A stretch of 64,000 nucleotides of DNA, from positions 4,059,844 through 4,123,843 of the forward strand of contig CM021312.1 in assembly GCA_010645155.1 (NCBI GenBank). Reading direction: 5' to 3'. A model generated the notes under the pieces. It was given only the letters and a program-made list of their open reading frames with translations, made no database searches and was not told the DNA's origin. The position numbers and the translations under genes were made by a program. This document shows, piece after piece, positions 44,220-57,435 of the stretch. The first letter of the stretch is position 1. Every line of letters starts with the position of its first letter. The DNA comes from Tigriopus japonicus (lineage: Eukaryota; Arthropoda; Copepoda; Harpacticoida; Harpacticidae).

Positions 44220-45080
44220 TCAAACTAAACAAATGAGCTCTTATTTTTCTTTGGCTTTCGTCATGGCTGCCATATTGTTCTCCTTGGTACAAATTTGAAG
44301 GCACAGTAACCAGATTGATGACGACATGGCATGCTTCAGTTTTTTCAGCCTTTTAACGAAAGGATGTTGAATAGATTAGCCTTTGCGTTAAACGCTTGAA
44401 TACAAAGAAGTAATGGGAACTAAATGCCTTGCTTTGAAGGAGAGAGTACTTACCCTTTTTAAAAGTTATGGTGTGTGTGAAGTATTATTGCAGATATGGG
44501 GGATAAACATCTCCTCGACTTTTTCCATATTCAGAGTTATATGCTTTATCTTCAAACTTGATTTCATGCTCAAATTAAGCCACCTTAAAAATATGGATTC
44601 CAAATGAGCTGTTTCTGGCTCTTTAGAGTACGCTATCAAAGCTCGTAAATGTAAGTTTTCGAACATGAAGGATTTCAAAGAACACCCGCAGTTTTGTCAC
44701 TTAGATGGAGCTGCTTGTGCTTAAGCTGTAGTGTTTGAAGTGCCATTCTCTTGTCCCTAAAATGATTGCCTCGACACTTTTTTGAAGAGCTTCAATGAAG
44801 AGCTGAAGTGACAACTAGGTCCATCTAACGTTAAAAACAATTTCGGATGTTTAGGCGAGATATTATAACCTACTGTATGGGCATACACTCTGATTCAGAA
44901 ATTCCTAAACACAATAGCATCTTAGCGGACATCAAATAGACTCGAAATTCCTTTCTTTTACGAATCAAGTTGTGAGTCTGACTACAAAATCATGGCGCGT
45001 TTAACTGTAATTTTCGGAGACACTGCCCTTGTTTTGCCTCCATTTAGTGATAGATATTAAAGCTTCCGTAAAACTGCTTC
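44220..45080. other. No gene seen
   Basis: AT-rich. The short frames on both strands at 44.4-44.7 kb overlap each other and look like chance. Confidence 0.45.
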
Positions 45081-45084
45081 ACTA

Positions 45085-45281
45085 GGCCGCATGTTAACGC
45101 ATCTAATTCAAGAGCGAGAGCACACCAAAATCAAGTCAGATTAACCGGCCTTGAGTATATACTCGTGAAAGCTCCTGTGTTTGAAACGCAGCAGCTAAGG
45201 AGAGTATATACTTGACAAATGCTAATTCGACTTGATTTTGGTATACTCTCGCTTTTGAATTAAATGCGTTAACATGCAGCC
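45085..45281. mobile_element. 197-bp TA-flanked MITE, copy 2
   Basis: Same length and ends as the copy at 37,466, differing at about ten positions. TA on both sides. Confidence 0.85.
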
Positions 45282-45289
45282 TATTGTTG

Positions 45290-46920
45290 ATATTGACTAA
45301 AAAAGCTTGAATTGAAGTAAAAACTAAAGCGAACCAAATTCTACGTATGTCATGAAGAACTTATTTTCGTCACTGCTTCTGATCGCCATCGCTTTTATTA
45401 TTGTCGATTCTTAACAAAGAACCTTTTATGAAGACTAAGCGATTGTTAGGGCCCCTTATCAGCTCCATTCGGATCCTATCTGATTCAACACTCCCAATCA
45501 TTTTCACTGCCCTAATGTTGCTGTCCACTGAATCTGATATCAAGAAATGATAATACTATTTTGTCTAGACTAGATTGGACGTCGTTTCGGTTTTTCCTGG
45601 GGGGAAATTTCCATTGTATTATTATTTTTAAGGTTGGAGGAGTCTAATTAAAAGCATTCCTAATTATTTCATGAATATTTGGTAATGAATTTTGTCTCAC
45701 AGTTTTCAACTTACCTTCCCCAATGGCATGTAAGTATTATAAGATAAATTGAGCAGAGGCACATTAAATCATGTACACAAAAAGCCTCAAAATCTGAAGT
45801 TGACCTGAAAGGAAAAGAATTAAAGCACTTATCCTTATCCTCGTTTTTATTGATATTAGGATTCCCGAGCAACTCAAAATGAAAAATTAGCTTCTAATAT
45901 TCATTCAAGATTAATCAATTTCAAATTCAATGAAAGCCAAAAAGCACTAAAAGCATTGAAAACTATGAAGAAACGTTTGAATTGAATCTCCCCTTCATAA
46001 TATCACGTTGTTATCAGTGGTAAAATGTCCTTACTTTTAGAATTATAGTGGTTCTAGGGCCAGGTCTAAAAATCAATTTGCTGATGCGCGAAAACAGTCT
46101 AGGAAGAAGAAAATGTTTTGCCTTTCAATTCTAATCATTCATTGGTTTTGGCCTTATGGCTCCTCCATTAATTAAGTTGTGAAATGACACAAAATGACTA
46201 ACGTCGCTAAAAAAGTAAAAGGTTGGTTTGCTACACAAAATACGTTTATTTGAATCTACAAGATTTTTTTCGACCCAAGAAATCGAGTGTGAACACTCTG
46301 TTGGTCACCTTAATCAGATCTTTGTCCCTCTAGCAATCCTTTGTCTGACTCGGACAAAGACAGCTTCATCATTGCAATTAATAGAAGACCCATTGTTCTG
46401 CTTAGATTCTAATTGAACTTCCGCCTGGATTGACCACTATCGATTACTTCACCAAAAGGAAAACGGGACAAAAAGTGATATTTTTAGTATAACAATGACG
46501 GATGCGAGTTCATTCTGACATCTTTTGGTATGAATTTGAACTTAGGCTTTCACCGAGTGTTTCCGTAAACTCATGATAATTAACGTGTTTGTGTCGTCTG
46601 AGCCAAGGAGTACTCTACCCTGAAGATCTCCTTGTCTGAGCAGAAACGTTGAACTCATGAATGTTCTAGTAAACAAGTGCATCATGATTCGTTTTTTTGG
46701 GTAGATGACGGAAATTGTTCTTTGACCCACCCAAAAGTCTACCAGAAGCCTTGATCTCCAAAAGAGCGAGGTAATAAAAACTTTTAAGATTCACATTAGG
46801 AAATTGGAGAAACTGTCTTTGCTTCAAACTGCGCCCAAAGATGTCAGTCATATCTATGTAAACACTTTTTGAGATTTCTTTCCTTTTTCAAATCGTCACA
46901 CAATAATTTGAAAGGACCGA
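45290..46920. other. No gene recognised
   Basis: It contains one signal-peptide-like mini-frame at 45,352-45,414 (MKNLFSSLLLIAIAFIIVDS, then TAA). The rest is AT-rich without recognised features. Confidence 0.4.
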
Positions 46921-46922
46921 CA

Positions 46923-47245
46923 AGGCTTATCTACAGTTGTATATAGACAGAAATGTCACTCCAGTTAGATCAGTGGAGATTTGTTTTGAGCTCAGCAGTC
47001 CAGCGCCAAGGGTGCAAAGTGACTTGATTTTTTGCATTGGTCTTGTTCGAGCAAAATAATCGAATGAGGTAGTGCTCTAGAATGAGCAATTCCGCCCCTG
47101 ACTCCCTGAAATCGGAAATTCCAGTTTTGAATCATGTAACTAGTTGTGCTCAATGTCCAATCCCATCGCACACACAGTGTAAGCTTGTTGAATCACGAAC
47201 AATTTGGGAGTGACGTTTCTGTGTTTATAGAACTGTAGGCTTACC
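46923..47245. mobile_element. MITE, partner of 8.3 kb repeat
   Basis: The inverted ends of about 38 bp contain ACAGAAATGTCACTCC on the left and GGGAGTGACGTTTCTGT on the right. The interior is the reverse complement of 8,345-8,590. Confidence 0.65.
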
Positions 47246-47389
47246 CAGGTGTAGTTTCTAAAAAAAGACTTGAAAGATCACCAATCGAATTGCTGAATAG
47301 GATTGAAGGGACATCAAAAAAGCTGACAACGAAGACTTGAAGGATTCTGAAATATTGAGGAACTAATTTCCTGCCTCTTAAAGTACCTG

Positions 47390-48087
47390 AAACTAAAGGC
47401 TTTATATACAAAGAAACGCAAAGGTCTGGATTCCAGGTCTTCTCTGATTAGAGGGTTTCTTGGGTTCCATGTTCTGATTGGTCAATGAACAACTTGTGCC
47501 AGCATGACTTGATGTGGCATATCTTGAAATCTTTTATCCCAAGAAAATTGTGATTAAATGGCTTTCAATCCAATGTTACAGGTACAAAGTTGCACATTAC
47601 TATGCATAGTAATTTCAACATTCTGTGGCATGTTTTTCTTTTCCTCAAGCATGGTCCAAAAACACAAATTCGAAAATTGCACGTGATGCGCAACCCTTCC
47701 CTTACATCTGCAAGTGAAGTGGGCTGGCTCCATTGGCTTCTCCTTGCCCTCCTAATCTCATATGGAGTGGAGATGATCAGGGTGTCCAAAAAAGAAAGGG
47801 GATGAATATTTCTACTCTTTCATTCAATCTCATGTCCAAAACTTCATAAATTTGTTTGGGTGCCTCTTTTTTAGTCAGGGAACTATTCGGTGTGTACACC
47901 TTGATTTAGAAGCTATGAATAAGCATTTTTTTGGGCGGTGAAAGCTTCCAAGACAAGCTGCATTTAGTCACGCTGGCGCAAGTTGTTTATTGACCAATCA
48001 GAACGTGGGACCCGAGAAACCCTTAAATCAGAGAAGACCTTCCAATCCAGACCTTTGCGCTTCTTTGTAAATAAAGCCTTTACTTGA
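47390..48087. mobile_element. MITE with 120-bp inverted ends
   Basis: The left arm from TAAAGGCTTTATATACAAAG to about 47,515 is mirrored at about 47,965-48,085. TGAAAC abuts both ends and may be the target duplication. AAAGGCTTTAT also borders the mariner remnant at 0.25-1.0 kb. The interior ORFs (47.57-47.80 kb, both strands) are not supported as genes. Confidence 0.75.
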
Positions 48088-48381
48088 AACCACCGACGAG
48101 TTTTCAATTAGATCTCAAAGTCAAGGCTTTGTAGTGGTATTTTTTCTAATACCAGTTCAAAAGAGCTCCCGCATGGTTCAAGTTTTGTCAAAAACATTCT
48201 TCAAAGCACGCCGCTAACTCTGAATAAGGAAACTGCAATTTCCAAGAGTGATTTTAAGTCAATTTTTCATCGTCCATAGAATTTGGAGAGCAAACACAAA
48301 ATGATTTGATATCAAGGCAATACTTTACAATTAATCTGTATGAGAGGGGTTAAAAAAATGCCAAGGATTGTTGTTTCGAAT

Positions 48382-48825
48382 AGACCTGTGTCATTAACTT
48401 TTGAAATGTGATTAATTACAATTAACTTGGTCTCAAAAGTAATTAAATGCAATTACCAGTACTTTTTTGCAAATGCGATTAATTACAATAACTTCCAAAA
48501 AGTAATTGAATTACATTCAATTACTTTTCAATTACATTTTATCAATTCCAAATAAAAACGCATTATTTTTCAAGTGCAAAACGTGAGAGAAACGTCAAAA
48601 GCATGTTAACTTTAGGTACGTCAATCTAGCAAATATTGTTTGAAAGACAGACCAAATCTGTGACAAAAATTAATCCCAGACCCTGTTATGTATATGGACA
48701 TGTAGTTGTAATTTGTAATTGAAAAATATAAATTACATTGGTTGAAATGCAATTCATTACAACTACTTGAAGATGTAATGGCAATTACATAATTGTAATT
48801 TCAATTAAAATTACATCGCAGGTCT
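48382..48825. mobile_element. hAT-like element, GTAATTA repeats
   Basis: The ends are AGACCTGTGTCATTAAC and ATCGCAGGTCT. TTTCGAAT and TTTCAAAT lie beside them. GTAATT/AATTAC motifs recur more than a dozen times near both ends. Related repeat clusters sit at 50,475-50,640 and 57,776-57,900. Confidence 0.6.
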
Positions 48826-48829
48826 GGTT

Positions 48830-49590
48830 TCAAATAATAGGTTTTTGAGCCAAATAGTGTAATACAATATGAATAATATTACCTTGAGGTATAAAGTCAA
48901 GGCTAATTTTTAATTTCCTCTCTGAAAGAAGTTCTTTCCTCTCATGATGTACTTTCATTTTTAGTAAAATAAACTAAATAAATTGTACTTGGATAATGGT
49001 AGATCGATCCAGGTTTTAGTTTTGTTAGGAACGAGACTAAACGAAGAATACTTCGATTGAACACATGTACAGTATCTTAACTGTTAGTGTCAAATGAGGA
49101 TTGGAGATGTTTCACCTTGTCAAAATAGCCTCAAAAGCCGAAAAACGTATTTCCAAGAACTATAATGTTTCAATCAACATTTTGAACAACTAGATAGAAC
49201 TAAAGAAGCTAACATGAGCTTCTGTAGATAGAACTAGTTGCAGATAGAAAAACAGCCCAAGTCAACAAAGAATTGACACCAAAAGATAAATATTTTTGAA
49301 GAGACAACATTGGCAATGACATCTTCATATTGCATCGAAGGCTTTTCCAGAATTGCGCCAATTTTAGGGAATAACAACAATTTAGTCCGCTGATTATCCC
49401 ACGATGGCATTTTCAACACTCAATCGAGCTCAATGGGATTCAAAATATGCATTTTCAGAAGGGAAAGTTAACGAATTGCAGAAGGAGGAATAGTTTTCCT
49501 AAGCCAAAGACAATTGTGTCATACTAGCAACCAGTAGTGAAAATCTTAAAAATTACCGATTTCATAGGAAATTGTGTATGCGAATTCGAA
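48830..49590. other. No gene seen
   Basis: AT-rich. No repeat or protein-like frame was recognised. Confidence 0.45.
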
Positions 49591-49594
49591 TTGC

Positions 49595-49745
49595 GCCCTT
49601 TTCTGCATTTTTCTGGATTTTCTTGATATTTCTGGATTTTCTGAATTTTTCTGTTTTTTTCTGGAATTTTTCCGGAATTTTTTCTGGAATTTTTTTTGGA
49701 ATTTTTTCTGGATTTTTTCTGGATATTTTCTGGAATGATTTTCCA
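49595..49745. repeat. Degenerate TTTTTCTGGAA tandem repeat
   Basis: About a dozen irregular units of 10-13 bp. The Lys-rich minus-strand frame through it is an artefact of the repeat. Confidence 0.85.
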
Positions 49746-50474
49746 TAGATATCTAGACTACTGGATGTCCTACAACCGACCGCTTAGTTTGCACTGCACT
49801 AGTAATGTGTTTCGATCTGGAAGTGCTACCATTTTTGACTTGGACGTTTATTGTTGTTAAAAAGGGCAAGTTGTATAGAACTTTTTGAAAAGACCTAAAC
49901 AGGGACCAATTTGGCAACACTCGAACTAGTTCAATTACGAGTTCCATTGATAGTTTCAAAAATGGATTTCGAGTCGGCAGTGTTGCCATATTTCATGGCA
50001 GATAAGGTCAATTGCCTCTTGAAAAGTTTAGTTGCGGTCAGAGTTTGACCCAAAAAACCAAAATGGCAAAACTTTGCCAAAAATTCAACTAGAAACACAT
50101 CAGTACCCTGCATTTGTGCCTCATGGAGAGGAGGGCAGAATTTGGGGTTGGAAAAAGACTCTTTGGTATCCCAACATGTCTCACTTTAAAATATAGGCAA
50201 AAAAAAGGAAACACTGGTTATGCACTAAAAACGCCAAAATCCACACTTGGACCGCCAAACTTGTAATTAAAATTGAACCAATATAATTGACTGTAACTAC
50301 ATTTTTGCCTGCGGTGGAAATTCTGGAATTGAATATTTTTCACATTTCCTGTCATCTTTCCAATATTTTCAGCTTGCAAATTGATTCACACAAAATTCAA
50401 AAGTTTTAGATGCTCTTTTCACATTTTGTAAATAAAAAGAAAGGAGTTTCAGTTTTCAAGATGGAATGATTTAA

Positions 50475-51250
50475 AGCAGGGTTGGTTTTGAAAAATAATG
50501 TAATGAAAATGCGTTAAAGGTATGAATTGTATTTGCAAATTATTGCTGTTGAAAATAAAGTAATTGTAATGCATTTAATTACTTTTGAGACCAAAGTAAT
50601 TGCAATTGTAGTGAATTACATTTAAAAGGTAATTGACACATAACCATGGCTTCGAAAGACTTTGGCTTTTGGCATTTCCTCAAGCAATCCTCAGGCAATT
50701 ATGACACTGGCCGTTACTGGGTATCAAATCAAGCGATTGAAGTCTGGGATCAGGCTGGGCTTCAGATATCAAAGTAGGCTCTCCTCATACCTCAGTTATT
50801 CCACTGAAGCGAGAGAAAGAGGTTGGAGCAACTATTTGATCTCAGAGCTTGAAGTCCCTTTCTCACTCACTTTCAACTTCGGCTCAGTGGAGCAGAAAGT
50901 TCGCTTTAGAGTTGTTGTGAAGTTGGCTCACCAAACTGAACACTTCTTGCCGAGGCATTGAACTCCTTTTTATGCTGTGCTATATACTAACACATCTGGA
51001 CAAAGTCTCCAAATTGAAAATGACGCTTCCAATCACTCTTTTGTCCTCTTTTGCTTTGACCAGATTTGCGGATAAAAAAGTTTGAAGGAACAAGAAAAGA
51101 GAGCAGAATGACCACCCAAATCTACCCATCTACCACGCAGATAAAGAAAGAGGAGGCTAACTTTTGATAGCTATATAACACTTCAAGAGAAGCCAACAGA
51201 TCCATCTAGCCGTTTGAACGTCAAAATCAAATGTAATTATTTTTCATTCA
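50475..51250. other. GTAATT repeat cluster, then unassigned sequence
   Basis: 50,475-50,640 resembles the interior of the hAT-like element at 48.4 kb. A 99-codon frame at 50,662-50,961 is somewhat Ser/Arg-rich and has no recognisable motif, so it is not called. Confidence 0.4.
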
Positions 51251-52103
51251 ACACGGTGTTCCAAATGGCTTTTTAGGTTTGAATCAAAATACCCAAAGAC
51301 ATCATGGCCATTTTTTGGACCCACAATTTAATGGGGAACAACTTTACTTTTATTGTGTTATGTAAGTTTAGGTCAGGGGCAGAATGACCTAAATAAAATA
51401 CCACTTTCAATGCACTTAAACAAGATTTTTGGAAAGCATATTTCATAACTATTTAGAGTACTCTATGATGTGTGTTCTGCCAAAATTACAAATAAACATG
51501 TCTAACAGATTCATATTCAAATATACGATTTCTTGAAGGACCATGTTCAAAATGAACTGAAACCGAAATTTGATAAATTAACCGATTTTTTCAAAACTTC
51601 TAAGCATTACCCAACTTTGAGTGTCTTTGATACAGCAAAAGATTTTTTATATGTATTTTAAGTGCCTTTTCAGTGATATCTTTTAAAATTTTGAGCTATT
51701 TTGGCATTATCTCCAAAACTCGATTTTTTTATTTATTTTTGTGATATTGAAAAGCTATATGAAATCTTTGTGAATTTGTTTTTTCATAAAACTGTAGCGT
51801 TTTTCGGCCTTTTGTGGTCAAAAATGGACCATTCAAAGTCAATAACTCTGCTGTTGCTGAATGAATTTTTACTCAATTTTAATTCATGGAGTAACTAAAT
51901 GGTTTCTAAATATGGGTGAAATAGTTTATTAAAAGATGTAATAATTACTAGGGGTTTGGGTATATAACCTTTTCCCCTGACCTAAACTTACATAACACAA
52001 TAAAACTAAAGTTGTTTCCCATTAAATTGTGGGTCCAAAAAATGGCCATGATGTCTTTGGGTATTTTGATTCAAACCTAAAAAGCCATTTGGAACACCGT
52101 GTT
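51251..52103. mobile_element. Long foldback MITE
   Basis: The arms of about 130 bp start ACACGGTGTTCCAAATGGCT and end AGCCATTTGGAACACCGTGT. They match almost base for base through GGCCATTTTTTGGACCCACA. About 850 bp, with no convincing coding frame. Confidence 0.82.
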
Positions 52104-52109
52104 AAATCA

Positions 52110-54095
52110 TTTAACAACATACAAAGTTTTGACCCAAGTTCATGCTCAATCACATTTATAGAGGGATGGACTGTTCCCAAAATCAGTACTAGGACGCCAC
52201 CTGGTTTTAGTGTCTCCAGTTTTTGAGGTGGTGACTACCCCTTAGCACAATATAGAATAATTCAATGCTCTGCCTTATTGCGTGTCAGTTTCTCGATCAT
52301 GCTAACTCAAATTGAGTTTTGAATGCAAAACGTAGAAGCCAAAACCTTTAATGAATCTGCATGTCTGGAGTAATTTTAGCATTCAAAGTCTTGGAGAGAC
52401 TGGAAGAGCTTTGATCATGGTAGTTTTTGCACTGATTGTGGCGCAGCTTGATCAGCCTACAAAGTCCAAAATTCGTGCCCGTACTTTACATGTCTCTATT
52501 GCTGGCATGTTTTGTGTCGATGACAGTAGGTTATATGTTTCGTGTTTGAGGATGCATGCCTCAAGCATACTTCATCAATTGACTTCCACCCTTTTGGGAA
52601 AGAAGCGTCATTAGGACACTAGCGGCAGAGGATTTAACGTGAAGCTTAAAAAAAGCCAAACAAACCAAAAAATGCAAGAGAAAAAATGTTGCCATCAAGA
52701 GCTTTCAACCGATAAAATATCCATGCAAAGACTTGAACACACACTATTTTACGATACCATGACTGGATCAATTCTTATTGGCATGATCTGATCTACATAA
52801 ATTGCAAAATCAAATTTTGCTTCAACTAGAATTTCCTGATTGACGGTGGCGACAACAACGGCAAACATTTGAAGCTTTAAAAAACCAAACAACGTGACGG
52901 AATTGACAAGAGGTTCTTTAAATCTTTTTAGCGTTCTCAGGCTTCTGAAATGACGCCATATGAATGACAGATTCCATGTAGTAGATGTTTAAACAAAAGT
53001 TTAGCAGAATAATGCTTGAACTGGCTAAAAAATAGACTTGAAATCAATCCAGCAAAAAACATTCGAGGTAGAAAAGCTCAATAAACAGCTTATTGGTCAG
53101 CTGTTGAGGAACACGTAGAAATAATCAAGTTCAAGTGTTTATGAATTGACTTTGCGTTTGCCGATTGAGCGACAGTATCAAAGCAAACATAAAAGCTTGC
53201 TCACGATACAGATGAGGCGGGTTTCAACGTTGTAATGTGCAGTCACTCTGTTAAAATCAAAACAAAATACGATGTTCACAGCTTACAGCTGATCAACCCC
53301 ATAATTTTTAAGCTGTTTTGCAAGACTGAATAGTGTCATCCATAGACCACTGTATTGCCTAGACTGAGACGGTAGCTTCGAAATTTATCATCTTCGCTCC
53401 CATTCAAGGGAATATCTTATATGTTACAATAGCTGTGGTTTATGTAAAAAGGAGTTTCTACACCAAATTGCAGCTCAGGTCGTTGGAAGTGGTGTAATTT
53501 TTTTTCCATAAATATGATGAAGTAAATGGGATTACTTAATCATCGTAATGATTAATCATCACGATTTCCTTATCTGACCATCTATGCATTAAGATCAATC
53601 TTAAGAGTCGTTTGGAAAGCTGGTAATCCCCTTTTTGCGGTCAAGCGTTTTTGGTCCTGATTGTTATGGCCAAGGAAGGTTATCCAAAGGCCAGTATTTC
53701 CATCGCTATCAAAAAAGAAGAAGTGGGACATATGGTGGTTGTTCCAGCAGTCCATAAATTGATTGAGTAGTACCAGTCTGCTGATTTCGTTTCGCCTCAT
53801 TTGGCACGCTTGGAGCATGCCCTAATTTTATATTAACCCATCGACATAAAATGGACGAATCAGCTGCCAAATTGAAGTCAAGTTGACCATTTTCCCTTTC
53901 CACCTTTCCGTTTCTTTCATGCTTGAGTCTGGCTTAGAAAGGTTTTAAAGTCCTTCTGCCAAGGTCGTAAGTGGGATTTTTTCATGAAGGGCATGTTCTT
54001 ATGAGCCATCCAAGCGTGATTCTTTTCGAGAAATCATTCTTATTGAGATCCCAAAGCCTTGTTTGTTCCCAAAAAGAAAGAACGGGTCATCGTCT
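52110..54095. other. No gene recognised
   Basis: Frames at 52,351-52,614 (+) and 53,582-53,903 (-) lack motifs or splice support. Nothing else stands out. Confidence 0.4.
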
Positions 54096-54099
54096 AAAG

Positions 54100-54516
54100 C
54101 AGGGGTCGGTAACCGGTGGGCCGCGGCCCAAATGTGGGCCCAAGGGTTGTCATTGGTGGGCCCAGGAGCTATGGAAATGTCCAAAATAGTGGGCCCAAGA
54201 GCCATCCATAGTACTGTACTTGCGGGCCCAACGCTCTTTGATCGTTAATTTGTGGGCCCCTGAACCTACCAGTGCCTGTTTGGTGGGCCCCTGACGACAC
54301 GAATCAAATTCTCAGGGAAACTTTTAGACGCTAATCCACACCCACAGACGGAGAACCAATCTGATACCGGACACGAGATTGCCTATCGGAAATGATTTGG
54401 AAGATGTGATGGCTGGCTTCGCTGGCCGGGCGAGGCTCAAACCTTCGACCCTAGCACCCACAATAATAAAAAAAAAAAATCGTGGGTCTTGACCCAAAAA
54501 GCGTTGCCGACCCCTG
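54100..54516. mobile_element. hAT element, GTGGGCCC family, copy 2
   Basis: The ends are CAGGGGTCGGTAACC and GCGTTGCCGACCCCTG, with an exact 8-bp target duplication GTCTAAAG (54,092-54,099 and 54,517-54,524). It is shorter than copy 1, the interior joining at a shared TTTGGT. It contains an inserted A-tailed segment at about 54,312-54,478. Confidence 0.9.
54312..54478 (+). repeat. Possible SINE inside hAT copy 2
   Basis: Copy 1 is uninterrupted here (AATCAAATTTCGTGGGCC). The extra 165 bp end in a run of about 12 A and include a B-box-like CCTTCGACCC. It might be a tRNA-derived SINE; a second copy is needed to confirm. Confidence 0.35.
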
Positions 54517-54529
54517 GTCTAAAGGCTTG

Positions 54530-55890
54530 GCGAATGGACATTTCCCGTGTGAGTTAGATGTGTTGGGGATTACAAGTGTTTTGACTCGTCTGTTGACCAT
54601 CGTTTAGAGTGCGTGACCTGTCTACCAAGATTGGTCTTTGCCAAGTCATGCAAGCCAGTCTTAGAAATAAGGCCATCCCAGCCACAAAGGGTGGTAAAAA
54701 GCAAGGGGAAGAAACGGATCTGCGGTAATCTCTCGACGAGCTATTTTTTCTCCTTTTGACGACATTAGAGTACTTGTAATACAGGGTAATGCAGAAGAAT
54801 TGGAACAACTAAACCTACTCTGCAACTCCTACAACTTTGTGCTCACAGAAACTGAATGATGCTCGAAAAGATGTTGCATATCGTTGGTTGCATGGTAGTT
54901 TAGATTAGAAAATTTAGATTAACTTGTTAAGGGCATCAAGTCCATAGTCCATGAAAGATTAGTAAGTTCGAGAACTTTACATCTCGAGTTTATTGGGGGT
55001 TTAATTTTGGACATGACTAACAAATAGCTGTTGCTTTCAAATTGCCATTCAAACACAACCAATAAACTAGGAGTGATCTCAAGTAATAATGATCTGACTT
55101 GATTTTTGCACAATCTAAATTTTCTCTTACACATGTTACATTTGATGCATTAAGATATTCTTTACATCGATTAACATCAACAAAAAAATCAAACCGAAAA
55201 ACTAAAAAAGCGCGAATCCACATCATCATTGCAATTTAATATTGAACACTTACTATCATTTTTATAGTCAACTAAAGTCACTGTTTAAGCAAATCAATTA
55301 AATAAACTCAACTTGTTAAACACCATTATAAATTGAATGCTTGTCATTTTTCATGAAAACCATTCTCAAGTGTCCCGTTACAATTTTACACAACACATCT
55401 CTATTGCTTGGATACATTTCGGATGAAGTATTATTCTTGAATCCAAAAAGAGGCAAAAGCCAAAGCCAAAAAGCCAAAAAAGCTTCTATAGAATCTTAAG
55501 GCTGATCGACACGTCAAATAATTTGACAAATGTAGTAGTAGATACATCAAGCATTTTGAACTTTTCGGTAAATATTTGTCATATCAGTTATTGAATTATT
55601 TAACATGTAAACCAGCTTTTTACAGTTTTAACCTGCTTTCAATCGATTTTTGTGTCACTCATTTATCAGCTTACTAGATTTTGTCCGACTCATCACAAGA
55701 TGTGAATACCTCTCGGTTTTCCTCTCAAAGGCCCTATTTCTAAAGCGTTGGTGTCAAGTGTGCCGGAAAAGAAAGAACCCTTTTCCATTTCCTTCCCACA
55801 GAAAGGCTGGAAATGCAACTCGGAAATATCTTTGTTCTTCCTTTTAGGCAAGGGCTTCAAATGAAAATGGCAGAAGGAAAACTCCTGAGG
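54530..55890. other. No gene recognised
   Basis: AT-rich. Overlapping short frames only. Confidence 0.4.
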
Positions 55891-55892
55891 AT

Positions 55893-55991
55893 ATGAGGAT
55901 CCCGGAAAGGCTCTTCCCCGGGGATTTCGGCGGAATCGCCTTCCTCCTAAGTCTGTGGGTGACAACTAGCTGGTCTCTGCTATTTGATCAG
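55893..55991 (+). CDS. Candidate first exon with signal-like segment
   Basis: 33 codons from ATG (MRIPERLFPGDFGGIAFLLS, then LWVTTSWSLLFDQ) up to donor CAG|GTCAGA. The hydrophobic centre could be a signal peptide. An 11-codon upstream frame (MKMAEGKLLRI) ends inside it. Joining to the exon at 57,436 gives only about 16 more codons before a stop, in a different frame from that exon's long frame. The assignment is speculative. Confidence 0.2.
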
Positions 55992-57435
55992 GTCAGAAAT
56001 ATAATCACGTTTCATTGGCACGAATGGCTATTAATGATGACCACTCTTTGTTTTGCTTTTACCCGTCTAGTTCGAACGGCGCGAGGATCTACTCAACCGA
56101 ATTCATGATATTACTACCAATAATATTGGAACTTTGTGCCATCAGAAGCGCTTCCAGTGAGTTCGATAACTAGAAACTGGACTGTTGCATTCACAGACAA
56201 GGGGATCGATATTTTATCTTCTTTTCTTTGTAATTCTAATGGTTGGTATATTGCGTTTGAATGGAGTTTTTCAATCTAGAATACAAATGCGTCCTCGAGG
56301 TTTTGTGACTTTCTCAAAATAAAAGATTTGAACCGTTCATATTGGTCAATGATGTTTTTGAAAAAAATATTACTTTGCAAATTGAAGCCCTCGAGTTCAA
56401 AGATAGTACAGAAATACATGTTGTTATTTGTTCCGTGCCATTTTATTTTTATATTTTAATGTCAGATCCATGAGTTTTTTGAGTGAAAAATGAGTTAAAA
56501 GCAATGCTACCATTGTATTTAAGACAATCCTCAGAACCAGACTGGATTGCATACGAAAACTCTAAACATTTTAAGTAACTGAGCAAATAATTGACTAAAC
56601 TGCAGACTATTCAAATTAGTTTAAGCATTCTAACAATGAACAACTGTTCAAAAGCATAAATTTTGGCAAAATGAAGAGAAAATTTGCAAAATTTTTAACC
56701 CAGTGGAGCTGGTTTTAACAAAACTCAATGTTTTTGCACCTTTTGCTCCACAAAACCCGCTATACTTACATTGGAATGCCAAGCAAGTTTTTGGCTGTAT
56801 GATTAATAGGACGCTTTCTCTATTTCTTGGATAGTAAATGACTTTTCTCACTTTGGGAGTCAAAATGTCCAAATTGCAACTGGGTATTTAGATTATATTT
56901 TCAAGTAGTAAGAATGATATATCAGAATCAAAGGGCTTCTTTGGTTAAACCATATCATTTCTGACAAAGTTATGGTTTCACTTCAATCAACTTGCAAAGT
57001 AGATTTCTTGCAAACATTTTCCCTGAAAACCAATCTCCCCTCTAGGCAGTAAAAACTCTATGGAACGCTCCTTCCATGATTGTACTGTACTGTACTAACG
57101 TACTTCCTTTCTCACAAATGAGAGGAAAAGCTTCGAGTTCCAGAACTTGTCAAAGAGAACTTTGGAGTTGTCTCCTCCTTTTGCTTGAACCATAAACATT
57201 GCAAAGGCCACGAAACGTGTTCCTTGTGCAACTTTTCTGGCCCTGAGTAGCAAAAGAAGTGACAGGTTGCTTCCAACTGGGAACCTCGCCTCAAAACGGA
57301 ACTAAAACTCTTACTGATTAATGAGCTTCCTCCTCACGATGTCAAACAAAACCTAGCACCAATAAACCCACAGCTACTTACTCATTGAATTAAAAATTTA
57401 CACCACAAGGCGTGACTTAACTGTCCAATTTCCAG

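Noticed and set aside
49546..49746. Lys-rich 66-codon frame
   Set aside because: Product of the degenerate TTTTTCTGGAA repeat.
50662..50961. 99-codon ORF
   Set aside because: No motif, splice signal or conservation visible; length is compatible with chance.
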